Shown: positions 5,727 through 13,663, numbered from the stretch's first letter. The stretch: DNA of 13,663 nt from Candidatus Poribacteria bacterium (GCA_014730235.1 WJIO01000370.1:1-13663); one strand, 5' to 3'. Notes: generated by a model from the letters alone, not told the origin. Numbers and translations are program-made.

Positions 5727-7301
5727 TTAATTCAAACGTTTTGTCATATTGACTATTCCCTGGCGCAGTTCATCTGGTTCAGGCATCTGATCTGTACGCA
5801 TTAATTCAGCAATAGCCGGCATATGAGCAATTTTACCTGCACCTGAGGCAGCCATAACTTTATCATTTTTAATGTAATAAGCCACAAAGTTACGCATTGA
5901 TGGTTTACCATGAAAAATTATTTCATCCCAATCTTTTGCATAACCTACATATCTTAGATTGACTCCCAGTTGGTTAGTCCAGAAAAATGGAATACTCCGG
6001 TATTCCGTCTCTTTACCAGCCATATTAAAGCCAGCCACCCGTCCAAGCTGTTCCGCCAGACGCCAATGCTCAATTCGAATTCTTTCCCCTGATCGCCAAT
6101 CTATAAAGCTTACTATATCCCCGGCTGCGTATATATCTTCAGTAACCTGAAAATGCTTATCTACTGTAACACTTCTATCTGGATTTAATTCCATATTTTT
6201 TAGAAAATCTGTAGCAGGACGAACCCCTACACCTGTTACCACAAAATCTGATTCAAGAGTTTCTCCGTTGTCCAGGACAACTTTCTCTACTGATTTATTA
6301 CCTTCAAATCGAGCCACTTTACGGCCAAGTTTAAATACTGTGCCGCTGTTTTCATGTATTTCTTTATACATACTCCCCACTTCAGCACCCAAAATTCTCT
6401 GGTAAGGTAATTCTTCCGGAGCTACAATAGTGATATAAAGTCCTTTTTCAGCTAAATTCGCTGAAATTTCCATACCGATAAAACTCGCCCCGATTATTAC
6501 CAGCTTAGCACCTTTTTGAGCAAGACTTCTGATTTTCAGAGAATTATCCGGATTTCTTAGGGTAATAACATTATCCAGACCTGCACCCGGTACATCAACT
6601 TCTCTTGGAATACTGCCCGGAGCCAAAAGAACCTTATCATATTTGAGATATTTTCCATTGTCAAGCATCAGCTTTTTGCTGTGCGCATCTACTCCAGTTA
6701 CATTATGACCTGTCAAAACTTCAATACCGTATTCCGAATAAAATTCTTCTGAACGCAGCATTTCCGGTTCTTGGTCTTCGCTTTTCAAAAAGCCTTTGCT
6801 TAAACCTGTTCTATCATAAGGTAAACGGCTTTCTTTTGTAAGCATAAGGATTTTTCCCTCAAATCCTCCTTGTCGCATAGCCTCTGCTGCTGTGGCTCCA
6901 GCCGCACCTGTTCCCACAATAATAAAGGTCTGTTTATCAGCGTCTGGATTATATTTTGCCATATCAGGATGACGAGTTTCCGAAGCATCTTCTTCCACAA
7001 TTACAATAACGTTATCATCTTCAATCCGCACATCAAATCGAGCCAGGGAATCCAGGGAAGGTGGTTCTTTAAGATCTCCCGTTACAACATCAAAACAGGC
7101 CTGATGCCATGGACAGCGTATGTGATGTTGGTGCAATACTCCCTCTTCCAACGGCGCGCCAAAGTGAGGGCATGTCGATCCAAGAGCATAAAAATTATTG
7201 TTATCCCGAACTAATAATACCTCTACTTCACCTACTAAAAATTCCTTCATTTCGCCATTTTCTAAATCTGTAGTTTTTGCTACAATCTTTTCAATCTTCA
7301 T
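5727..7301 (-). CDS. Rieske [2Fe-2S] / FAD-NAD(P)H oxidoreductase (AIFM3-like domain order)
   Basis: A 524-residue fusion of a Rieske domain and a pyridine-nucleotide-disulfide-type flavoprotein. Rieske ligands are C44 and H46 (CPHFGAPL) and C63 and H66 (CPWH). The FAD motif is GTGAAG (129-134) after a ~25-residue linker; a second nucleotide motif IIGASFIGMEI (about 270-280) should bind NAD(P)H. A conserved AAGDI segment precedes IEHWRLAEQLGRVAG. Expected reaction: electrons from NAD(P)H through FAD and the 2Fe-2S centre to an acceptor. No signal peptide or cargo peptide is visible, so it is probably cytoplasmic and outside the shell. ATG 7301 has AAGGAGG five bases upstream. It is the first gene of the encapsulin operon. 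By analogy with ferredoxin/reductase partners of bacterioferritin, it may reduce stored iron for release; that is inference. Dioxygenase-reductase function is the main alternative. Confidence 0.88.
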   Translation of the reverse strand: MKIEKIVAKTTDLENGEMKEFLVGEVEVLLVRDNNNFYALGSTCPHFGAPLEEGVLHQHHIRCPWHQACFDVVTGDLKEPPSLDSLARFDVRIEDDNVIVIVEEDASETRHPDMAKYNPDADKQTFIIVGTGAAGATAAEAMRQGGFEGKILMLTKESRLPYDRTGLSKGFLKSEDQEPEMLRSEEFYSEYGIEVLTGHNVTGVDAHSKKLMLDNGKYLKYDKVLLAPGSIPREVDVPGAGLDNVITLRNPDNSLKIRSLAQKGAKLVIIGASFIGMEISANLAEKGLYITIVAPEELPYQRILGAEVGSMYKEIHENSGTVFKLGRKVARFEGNKSVEKVVLDNGETLESDFVVTGVGVRPATDFLKNMELNPDRSVTVDKHFQVTEDIYAAGDIVSFIDWRSGERIRIEHWRLAEQLGRVAGFNMAGKETEYRSIPFFWTNQLGVNLRYVGYAKDWDEIIFHGKPSMRNFVAYYIKNDKVMAASGAGKIAHMPAIAELMRTDQMPEPDELRQGIVNMTKRLN

Positions 7302-7358
7302 TCTTCCCTCCTTAATGTATAAAGTTGTAAAACATTGTTATAAGAAATTCTACAAGTT

Positions 7359-7385
7359 CCCCTTCCCCAAAGGGGGATCAAGGGG
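7359..7385. repeat. GC-rich palindrome in the leader of the encapsulin operon
   Basis: CCCCTT..CCCC pairs with GGGG..AAGGGG around a short AAA loop. On the plus strand it is followed by ATTTTT and so looks like a terminator, but no plus-strand gene ends there. On the minus strand it lies in the predicted 5' leader of the oxidoreductase mRNA, about 58 bases before the ATG. It resembles dispersed palindromes found in many genomes, but could also affect translation of the leader. Confidence 0.55.
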
Positions 7386-7422
7386 ATTTTTATTGAAGTT
7401 TATACTTTAGTATTTATTATCC

Positions 7423-7438
7423 GATTTATTAATCAATC
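7423..7438. promoter_or_regulatory. Imperfect 16-base palindrome at the predicted start of the encapsulin operon
   Basis: GATTTATTAATCAATC is palindromic except for one pair. It lies directly downstream of the candidate -10 box, where a repressor would block transcription. It does not match the usual Fur box closely, so no regulator is named. Confidence 0.35.
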
Positions 7439-7444
7439 TTCATT

Positions 7445-7473
7445 AGTATAAAAAATTTATATATCGATTACAA
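7445..7473 (-). promoter_or_regulatory. Promoter candidate for the oxidoreductase-ferritin-encapsulin operon
   Basis: On the minus strand TTGTAA (7473-7468) and TATACT (7450-7445) are 17 bases apart, a good housekeeping-sigma layout. The predicted transcript starts near 7438 and has a leader of about 137 bases with a GC-rich palindrome. Confidence 0.5.
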
Positions 7474-7785
7474 GAACAAACCACATTAAATCAGTTTTAT
7501 TTTATACGACCTATATATGCAAATGATATACCAAAAACTAAAAATACCCGTAAAAACAGGTTATAATTAATTTTGTAGGATTTTAGCACTTATATGTCTC
7601 TAATTATTTGAGTTATAATTTAGCAAATTTTGCTGTCAATATTTACCAAACAATTAATCAAAAGTGATTCTCCCGGATTTAGTGAAGTATTAACAGACCT
7701 GAGAATTCTAAAAATCTCTAAAACCAATTTTTATAAGAATTCAGCATAAAGAAACAGATGAAAAGGCTCAAAAAATATAGTTCCA
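7474..7785. other. AT-rich non-coding stretch
   Basis: No reading frame with a credible start and ribosome site was found on either strand. It contains a perfect 13-base dyad AGCAAATTTTGCT (7622-7634). A longer imperfect inverted repeat follows (7703-7715 with 7727-7742, GAATTC at the outer ends). Either may be a binding site or a relic of repeats; nothing more can be said. Confidence 0.5.
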
Positions 7786-7813
7786 TGTCATTTCTACGAA
7801 GGCAGTAATGACA
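7786..7813. repeat. Decayed solo copy of the MITE hairpin
   Basis: A 28-base palindrome with TGTCATT and AATGACA ends. Its first half matches the variant right arm of the intact MITE (TCATTTCTACGA). No terminal repeats are attached, so it looks like an eroded or independently spread hairpin unit. Confidence 0.6.
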
Positions 7814-7880
7814 GCCTGGTAACATTTTCATTTGCTCGTACCTCTTCAATCACTGCAACATCTGTTTTTAATTAATTTTA

Positions 7881-8010
7881 GTAATCGTTAAAAATGTGTT
7901 TAGAAAATACCTTTATAATGATGGTAAATTACAAAACTTGTCATTCCTGCGAAGGCAGGAATCCAGTAGATCCGCATAAAGACTGGATTTTTGCCTTCGC
8001 AGGAATGACA
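7881..8010 (+). mobile_element. MITE copy lacking its right terminal repeat
   Basis: It begins with the same GTAATCGTTA end as the intact element and matches its left half closely, apart from a short deletion after the terminal repeat. It carries both 28-base arms (7939-7966 and 7983-8010, two mismatches, 16-base loop). After the right arm the sequence switches to the 8013-8058 repeat instead of the expected right terminus. It lies in the divergent region and points toward the macroglobulin gene. Confidence 0.78.
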
Positions 8011-8012
8011 GC

Positions 8013-8058
8013 ATAAAGAGGTTTCTTATCTTTACCACACCGAACTCGGAAGAACCAA
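8013..8058 (+). repeat. Direct repeat, first copy
   Basis: About 46 bases starting ATAAAGAGGTTTCTTATC that recur at 8173-8218, exactly 160 bases downstream, with a handful of substitutions. It includes one copy of the 23-base element (8035-8057), ending CGGAAGAACCA. Confidence 0.8.
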
Positions 8059-8086
8059 ATTTATGATTGGATTTATTAACTTGCCG

Positions 8087-8115
8087 TTGACAAGGTCTTA
8101 ACAGCGTGTTATTCT
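8087..8115 (+). promoter_or_regulatory. Promoter candidate for the alpha-2-macroglobulin gene
   Basis: A perfect -35 box TTGACA (8087-8092) is 17 bases from TATTCT (8110-8115). The predicted start near 8122 gives a leader of about 124 bases, which contains the second direct repeat. TAACA-GCG-TGTTA (8099-8111) is a perfect dyad overlapping the spacer and the start of the -10 box, a good place for a repressor. Confidence 0.6.
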
Positions 8116-8160
8116 GTTATTGCTTATAATCCTTCATAAATAACTCACAAAAGTTAAGAC
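8095..8160. repeat. Nested inverted repeats around the macroglobulin promoter
   Basis: Outer perfect arms GTCTTAAC (8095-8102) and GTTAAGAC (8153-8160) enclose inner arms GTTATT (8116-8121) and AATAAC (8139-8144). The left outer arm is in the promoter spacer, so it may be a pair of operator half-sites or a DNA repeat rather than an RNA hairpin. Confidence 0.5.
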
Positions 8161-8172
8161 AATAAATGGCTA

Positions 8173-8218
8173 ATAAAGAAGTTTCTTATCTTTACTACAC
8201 TGAACCCGGAAGAGCCAT
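8173..8218 (+). repeat. Direct repeat, second copy, just upstream of the macroglobulin gene
   Basis: Second copy of the 46-base repeat. Its 23-base element (8195-8217, ending CGGAAGAGCCA) stands 28 bases before the ATG at 8246, close to the 32-base spacing of the related copy before fni. Confidence 0.8.
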
Positions 8219-8245
8219 AAATAATATTCAGGGAGGTACTTAAGA

Positions 8246-11200
8246 ATGGATCAGGACAAACAGCAATTATCAGAAGAGAATAGCAAAAAACCCAGGTTAA
8301 GCGTCGGGCTTTGGTTAGGTATAATTGCTGTATTACTGGCTGTTATCATTGCCGGTCTGGCCTATATCTGGGGAACACCGAGAGGCAAGATACCTGTTAC
8401 TATAGAAGACTTTGATCCTGAGGGTGAAATAACCAGAACCACAAATTTTACTGTGGAATTTTCACAGGATATGGTACCCGAAAATCAGGTAGATATACAG
8501 ATAGATAATTTACCCATTGAATTTTCACCGGAAATACCAGGTAAATTTCGATGGATAGCCAGAAATAAATTAAGATTTTTCCCTGAGATAACGTTAAAGC
8601 CATCAACTGAATATACAGCCAAAATCCTGCCTGAGATTTGCACAGTTGAGGGTATGTATCTGAAGGGTGACAGACGCTTTAGTTTTTATACTCAAAGATT
8701 TCGCGTCGATAATACATATTTTTCTTTTAATCTGGCCGATCCTGATGGTGACAAAATCAGAATTCTTGGCACAATTGAATTCAATTATGCTGTTAAAGCT
8801 GATGATTTAGCTGAAAATTTATCTCTGTCATTTGAAAATGGGCCTAAAATACCATATAAAGTCATAACTCCCGATTCTGGACTTGCCATTAAAATTGAAA
8901 CCGAATCCCTGGAACGGAACGAATCGGATAAAAACCTTCAGCTTAATATCTCCCAAAATTTAAAACCAATTGATGGAAATCTCGGTCTTTCCCAGGATTA
9001 TGTCCAGACCATAGTAATGAAAGCCAAAGAGGAATTAAAAGTTGAGGGTGTTTTTGCAGAACAAAGGGGTCAAAAAAGTTATATAAAAATAAGGTTTAGT
9101 TCCCCTGTATCTGTTGATATGGCAAAGCAGTTTATAACCCTTGAACCGAAAATGGAACATACAATTTCAACCAGCAGTTACAATTACGTGGAAATCAGTG
9201 GAAATTTTCAGGCTGGTAAAGGTTATACTGTAAATGTCAACAAAGGCATTATAGGTGTTGACGGCTCCCGGCTTAAAAGCGATTTCTCATCAAGGGTGGT
9301 AATGCAAAACCTGGAACCCAGTATAGGTTTTGTTGGCGATGGTATTTATCTTTCCAGGCAGGGAAATCTCAATATAGGTCTGTCAACTATAAATATCAAC
9401 GAAGTAGAAATAGAAATACAAAAGGTCTATGCTAATAACCTCATACACTTACTTCATACTAATACAGTAGAAAGAGATTATGGATGGTACAACCTTAATA
9501 ACCTGGGTAAGGTTGTAAATGAAAAAGAAATAAATATCGCATCCCGTCTTAACGAAGAAATTGTTACACCAATAAGTATGCGGGATTATCTAATGTCCGA
9601 AAGCAAAGGTATATTTGCTCTGATTGCTCGAAATGTTGAAAAACGTTGGCAATACAGCCGAAAGTGGGTAATGATTACGGATCTGGGTATAACCGTTAAA
9701 AATGCAGGTGGGGATTTCCTGATCTGGGTAAATTCCCTTTCATCCCTGGAGCCTGTGTCAAATGCTGAGATCACTTTATTAAGCCGTAATAACCAGATCA
9801 TGGGTACAAAATCAACAGATCAGGACGGCACAGCCGTTTTTAACTTATCTGAAAGCGTTATGGAGGAATTTGAACCATACCTGGTCACAGTCTCCCATGA
9901 AGGCGATCTGTCTTTTCTGGATATGGATCATCGAAGGGTAGACACCACAGACTATAATGTAGAAGGTAGACCCTACCTTCAGTATGGTTATGATGTCTTT
10001 ATATACGGAGATCGGGATATATACAGACCGGGAGAGACTGCCCATGTAGTGGCAGTTATTAGAGGAACAAAAACCTCAGTTCCCCCATCTTTTCCTCTTA
10101 AAATGGAAATCCTGGGCCCGGACAATCGCATATTTACCGAGTTGATGCAAAAGACCGGTGATGCAGGCGCATGTGAGTTTGATGTGGAATTTCCCAGCTA
10201 TGTAAAAACAGGGCGTTATACTGCCAGGGCTATTGTGGGTAAAGATAACGAAATTGGCCGGGGCTATTTCAGCGTGGAAGAATTCATGCCGGATCGTATT
10301 AAGGTTAAGGTAACCACCGATTCAGATTCCTATGAATTGGGGCAGGATGTCAAGGTAAATGTGGAAGCTGTTAATCTGTTCGGCCCTCCTGCCAGCGGCA
10401 GACAGCTGGAAGCCCGGGCAGAAATTATAAGCCATGATTTTTCTGTTCCTCAATGGAAGTCCTTCACATTCCGGGATTCCAGCAAAAGTTTTGATAAAAA
10501 GAGAATGGATCTGGGAAAGGCAACGCTGGATCAGAACGGAAAATATACATATAATATGAATATAAAGGACAATATCCAGCCTCCTTCATCCCTTCAGGCC
10601 AATATATCAGCTACGGTACTTGAACCCGGTGGGCGGGGGGTAACAGGTTATAAAACCGTTGATGTGCATCCCTACTCCCATTATGTAGGCATCAGGCGCA
10701 CAAAAGAAGGCTATGCGGATGTGGGCAAACCTGCTGAGATGGATTTTATTGCAGTTGATAAAAATGGTAAAGTTGCGCCGGGTAGACAATACGAGGTTTC
10801 ATGTTACCGGATAACATGGCATTCCATATTGCGGCGTGCAGGTCGCAGGGGTTACAGGTATGTATCAGAAAAACAGGAAAACCTTGTTAAATCCTTCCCC
10901 CTGCAATCAGGCGAAAGACCGACCAAATTCTCTTTTACTCCTGACGATTACGGTGAATACCGCGTAGCTATTAAAGACATTGAATCATCCGCTTCGGCGT
11001 CTATAAACTTCTACGCCTCCGGCTGGGGTTATGCTCCATGGGCAATGAATAAACCAGAAAGATTGGAGATCGATCTGGACAAAGAATCCTACAATGCGGG
11101 AGATACTGCCCAGGTGCAAATCCGATCCCCCTTTGCTGGTAAGCTTCTGCTTACAGTGGAAGGTGATAGGATACATCATCGCCAATCCGTTATTATGGAC

Positions 11201-13663
11201 GAAAACACAGCAAAGGTTTCAGTTCCCCTATCATCAAATTACAAACCCAATGCATACATAGTTGCAAGCGTCATCCGTTCCACCCGATCCCTTGAAAGAC
11301 ATGCGCCGGTAAGGGCCTTTGGTGTTGTGCCTTTGTCTATGAATAATGAGGAAAAAAGGCTTTCTATAACAATGAATACCCCTGCTGAAATGAGACCAAA
11401 AACATCCCTGGATGTATCCTTTACCGTAAAAGGTACTCAAACTAATAAAGCATATATAACCATAGCGGCAGTTGACGAGGGTATATGCCAGTTGACAGGA
11501 TTTGAAACCCCTGATCCTTTCAGCTTCTTCTATGGCAAAAAGCGTCTGGAGGTAAACTCTTATGACATATATTCCGCAGTTCTACCGGAAATCGAAAACG
11601 CCATGTCTGCATCAACAACCGCAGGGGATCAGGATACGTCCCGAAGGCGTGTGACACCAGTAAACATACAGCGCGTAAAACCTGTGGCTCTATGGTCAGG
11701 GATAATGGAAACCGACAGAAATGGTAAAGGTAGTGTGTCTTTTGATATACCACAATTCAACGGCAGCCTGCGTATTATGGCCGTGGCTTTTTCAGATGAC
11801 AGCTTCGGTTCTACCCGAAATGATGTAAAGGTATTTGATCCAATTGTCCTTACACCCACCTTTCCAAGGTTTATGGCCGGGGGTGACAGCATACAGATCC
11901 CTGTCAGTATATTTAATGGAACAGGCGTTACCGGGAATTTCTCAGTAACTTTGGGTTTCAGCGGCCCCATTGAAACTTTAAAGCCTGAATCCCATGTTTT
12001 ACAGCTTGAACCAAAGGCAGAAAAACAGGTATTTTTCCTTGCCAGGGCTGAAAACAGCATGGGTAAAATAACTTTCAACCTGTCCGCATCCGGCGGCGGA
12101 GAAAAATCAGAAATGAGTGTTGATCTGCCGCTGCGACCAGCCGCACCAGCCATAACTATAACAGGCAGCGGCGTGGTTAAACCCAATCAGGATACCACTT
12201 TAGAGATTCCCGGCGCCTGGATTCCTGACACAGCCGAATTTGAATTAACCCTTTCTTCATTCCCCGCAACCCAATTTTCCAGCAGTTTACAGTATTTGCT
12301 CAGGTATCCCTACGGATGCGCGGAACAGACTACATCAAAGCTTTTCCCACTGCTTTATTTTAATGACATGGCGAAGCTGGTGGAACCTGAGCTTTTCGGC
12401 ACAAAAAGCCCGGATTATTATATTATTGAAGGCATACAAAAATTAGGCAACATGCAAAATCCATCAGGCGATTTCTCCTTCTGGCCCAGAGGCAATTACA
12501 GCAATCCCTGGACCAGTATATATGTCTCCCACTTTTTGGTTGAAGCCAGAAAAGCTGGATATGAAGTGCCTGATCGGGTATATGATAATATGATAAATGC
12601 CCTTAAAGCCCATGCAAAATCATCTATCCGGGATTACTGGATGCAACAGGCAAAGGTATATGCCTGCTATGTTCTTGCCTTAGCCGGAAGGCCGGAAAAG
12701 AGCGTTATGCTTTATCTTAAAAACAATGAACTGGACGATATGTGGGATTACAGCCAGTTCCAGCTTGCCGGTGCTTTTGCTTTATCCGGGGATGCCAGAA
12801 CTGCCCGTTCCCTGATCCCCAATACAGCACAACCCAGGGAAATTGAAAGAGAAACCGGCAGAAACTTTAATTCATCCACCAGGGCCAGGGCTATCATGCT
12901 GGATGTGCTTTCGGAAGTAGATCCGGATCATCCATCTGTGCCAAAGCTGGTGAGAAGCCTTTCGGATGATGCAGCCAAAAATAATCGCTGGTATACTACC
13001 CAGGATAATGCCTTTGCATTTCTGGCTTTGGGTAAAATTATGCGTAAGCACGAAAAAGCCGATTACAAAGGAGAAGCCGTAATTAACGGTTCTCAATTGG
13101 CTGATTTTGACGAGGGTGATTATAAATTCAGCGGAAAAGACTGGGGTGGAAAGACAATCGACATAAGCATAGACGGACAGGGCACATGCTATTACTACTG
13201 GAAGGCATTCGGTGTTCCCACAACTCCTGATATTAAAGAATACGATCAGGAACTTGTAGTCCGGCGAAGGTATCTGGATAAAAACGGCAGAGAGATAAGA
13301 TATGACAATTTCCAGCAGGGGGATGTGGTTGTGGCTGAGATTAAGGCAAAAGCTGTTACAGAAGACCTTAATAACGTTGTCATTGCTGATCTTCTTCCCG
13401 CAGGACTTGAAATTGAGAACCCAAGACTGGGTTCCCGAGCGGGAATTCCCTGGATTCAGGATAAAGGAGTTAATCCCAGCTATATGGATATAAGGGATGA
13501 CCGGATGTTATTGTTTGTAGATTTACCAAGACAAAAAGAGCAGAAATTCTATTATGGTCTAAGGGCTGTGACTGTGGGAAATTTCGTCCTTCCACCAGTG
13601 GCCGGAGAAGCCATGTATGATCCCACCAAGATTTCTATAGCAAACAGCGGCAGGATTAAAGTA
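8246..13663 (+). CDS. Bacterial alpha-2-macroglobulin, thioester type, membrane-anchored; 3' end cut by window
   Basis: An open frame of 1806 codons running to the last base. Bacterial alpha-2-macroglobulins trap attacking proteases in the periplasm or at the cell surface through a reactive thioester. Visible in order: a charged N-terminus; one membrane segment (about residues 20-42); extended beta domains; GDRDIYRPGE (588-597), the family's macroglobulin motif; AVDEGI (1075-1080) followed by FETPDPFSFFYG; LWSGIMETDRNGKG; the thioester PYGCAEQ, with C1358 and Q1361; and an alpha-helical thioester domain ending near WYTTQDNAFAFLALG. The final visible residues (AMYDPTKISIANSGRIKV) look like the family's C-terminus, so only a few residues are probably missing. 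There is no lipobox cysteine, unlike the E. coli lipoprotein form. The ATG has GGGAGG nine bases upstream. A partner PbpC gene, often adjacent, would lie beyond the window. Confidence 0.95.
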   Translation, partial: MDQDKQQLSEENSKKPRLSVGLWLGIIAVLLAVIIAGLAYIWGTPRGKIPVTIEDFDPEGEITRTTNFTVEFSQDMVPENQVDIQIDNLPIEFSPEIPGKFRWIARNKLRFFPEITLKPSTEYTAKILPEICTVEGMYLKGDRRFSFYTQRFRVDNTYFSFNLADPDGDKIRILGTIEFNYAVKADDLAENLSLSFENGPKIPYKVITPDSGLAIKIETESLERNESDKNLQLNISQNLKPIDGNLGLSQDYVQTIVMKAKEELKVEGVFAEQRGQKSYIKIRFSSPVSVDMAKQFITLEPKMEHTISTSSYNYVEISGNFQAGKGYTVNVNKGIIGVDGSRLKSDFSSRVVMQNLEPSIGFVGDGIYLSRQGNLNIGLSTININEVEIEIQKVYANNLIHLLHTNTVERDYGWYNLNNLGKVVNEKEINIASRLNEEIVTPISMRDYLMSESKGIFALIARNVEKRWQYSRKWVMITDLGITVKNAGGDFLIWVNSLSSLEPVSNAEITLLSRNNQIMGTKSTDQDGTAVFNLSESVMEEFEPYLVTVSHEGDLSFLDMDHRRVDTTDYNVEGRPYLQYGYDVFIYGDRDIYRPGETAHVVAVIRGTKTSVPPSFPLKMEILGPDNRIFTELMQKTGDAGACEFDVEFPSYVKTGRYTARAIVGKDNEIGRGYFSVEEFMPDRIKVKVTTDSDSYELGQDVKVNVEAVNLFGPPASGRQLEARAEIISHDFSVPQWKSFTFRDSSKSFDKKRMDLGKATLDQNGKYTYNMNIKDNIQPPSSLQANISATVLEPGGRGVTGYKTVDVHPYSHYVGIRRTKEGYADVGKPAEMDFIAVDKNGKVAPGRQYEVSCYRITWHSILRRAGRRGYRYVSEKQENLVKSFPLQSGERPTKFSFTPDDYGEYRVAIKDIESSASASINFYASGWGYAPWAMNKPERLEIDLDKESYNAGDTAQVQIRSPFAGKLLLTVEGDRIHHRQSVIMDENTAKVSVPLSSNYKPNAYIVASVIRSTRSLERHAPVRAFGVVPLSMNNEEKRLSITMNTPAEMRPKTSLDVSFTVKGTQTNKAYITIAAVDEGICQLTGFETPDPFSFFYGKKRLEVNSYDIYSAVLPEIENAMSASTTAGDQDTSRRRVTPVNIQRVKPVALWSGIMETDRNGKGSVSFDIPQFNGSLRIMAVAFSDDSFGSTRNDVKVFDPIVLTPTFPRFMAGGDSIQIPVSIFNGTGVTGNFSVTLGFSGPIETLKPESHVLQLEPKAEKQVFFLARAENSMGKITFNLSASGGGEKSEMSVDLPLRPAAPAITITGSGVVKPNQDTTLEIPGAWIPDTAEFELTLSSFPATQFSSSLQYLLRYPYGCAEQTTSKLFPLLYFNDMAKLVEPELFGTKSPDYYIIEGIQKLGNMQNPSGDFSFWPRGNYSNPWTSIYVSHFLVEARKAGYEVPDRVYDNMINALKAHAKSSIRDYWMQQAKVYACYVLALAGRPEKSVMLYLKNNELDDMWDYSQFQLAGAFALSGDARTARSLIPNTAQPREIERETGRNFNSSTRARAIMLDVLSEVDPDHPSVPKLVRSLSDDAAKNNRWYTTQDNAFAFLALGKIMRKHEKADYKGEAVINGSQLADFDEGDYKFSGKDWGGKTIDISIDGQGTCYYYWKAFGVPTTPDIKEYDQELVVRRRYLDKNGREIRYDNFQQGDVVVAEIKAKAVTEDLNNVVIADLLPAGLEIENPRLGSRAGIPWIQDKGVNPSYMDIRDDRMLLFVDLPRQKEQKFYYGLRAVTVGNFVLPPVAGEAMYDPTKISIANSGRIKV

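Noticed and set aside
7359-7390. Rho-independent terminator on the plus strand
   Set aside because: The hairpin plus T-run looks right, but no plus-strand gene lies upstream; it is better treated as a dispersed palindrome or leader hairpin.
7720-7789. Short minus-strand frame of about 22 codons starting MELYF
   Set aside because: Too short, with no ribosome site, in a repeat-rich AT-rich region.
7786-8218. CRISPR array
   Set aside because: Repeats are few, unequal in spacing, and are MITE hairpins or long direct repeats; no regular spacers and no cas genes.
9586-13493. Many open frames of 60-185 codons inside the macroglobulin gene, including a 185-codon minus-strand one at 11629-12186
   Set aside because: They overlap a continuous 1806-codon frame with clear family motifs and show no start signals or recognisable domains.

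Overview
The window comes from a bacterium with fairly AT-rich DNA and very AT-rich intergenic stretches. It uses strong GGAGG-type ribosome binding sites and sigma-70-like promoters. The gene set (carotenoid genes, an encapsulated ferritin and a bacterial alpha-2-macroglobulin) fits an environmental, probably diderm bacterium. Nothing in the window fixes the phylum, and I do not name one. No rRNA, tRNA, CRISPR array or transposase gene was seen.

Positions 1-4181, minus strand, hold an isoprenoid/carotenoid cluster. In transcription order it contains a type 2 isopentenyl-diphosphate isomerase (fni), a MenA-like UbiA-family prenyltransferase, phytoene desaturase (crtI, TTG start) and phytoene synthase (crtB, cut by the window edge). 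The isomerase/prenyltransferase pair and the crtI/crtB pair each overlap by 4 bases (ATGA), so each is probably translationally coupled. The pairs are separated by 277 bases that carry an intact 171-bp MITE with 16-bp inverted ends and a 6-bp target duplication. No prenyl-diphosphate synthase or cyclase lies in the window.

Positions 4503-7301, minus strand, form a compact three-gene operon: a Rieske [2Fe-2S]/FAD-NAD(P)H oxidoreductase, a small ferritin-like protein ending in an encapsulin cargo peptide (STVGSLI), and an encapsulin shell protein. This is an iron-storage nanocompartment with a candidate dedicated reductase. A promoter candidate lies at 7445-7473.

Positions 7302-8245 are a 944-base divergent intergenic region, rich in repeats. 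It holds a second long MITE copy, a decayed hairpin copy and two ~46-bp direct repeats exactly 160 bases apart. A good promoter (TTGACA-17-TATTCT) overlaps a dyad. A 23-base element in these direct repeats also occurs just upstream of the isomerase gene.

Positions 8246-13663, plus strand, are one open reading frame of at least 1806 codons. It encodes a membrane-anchored bacterial alpha-2-macroglobulin with an intact thioester site, running off the window probably only a few residues before its end.
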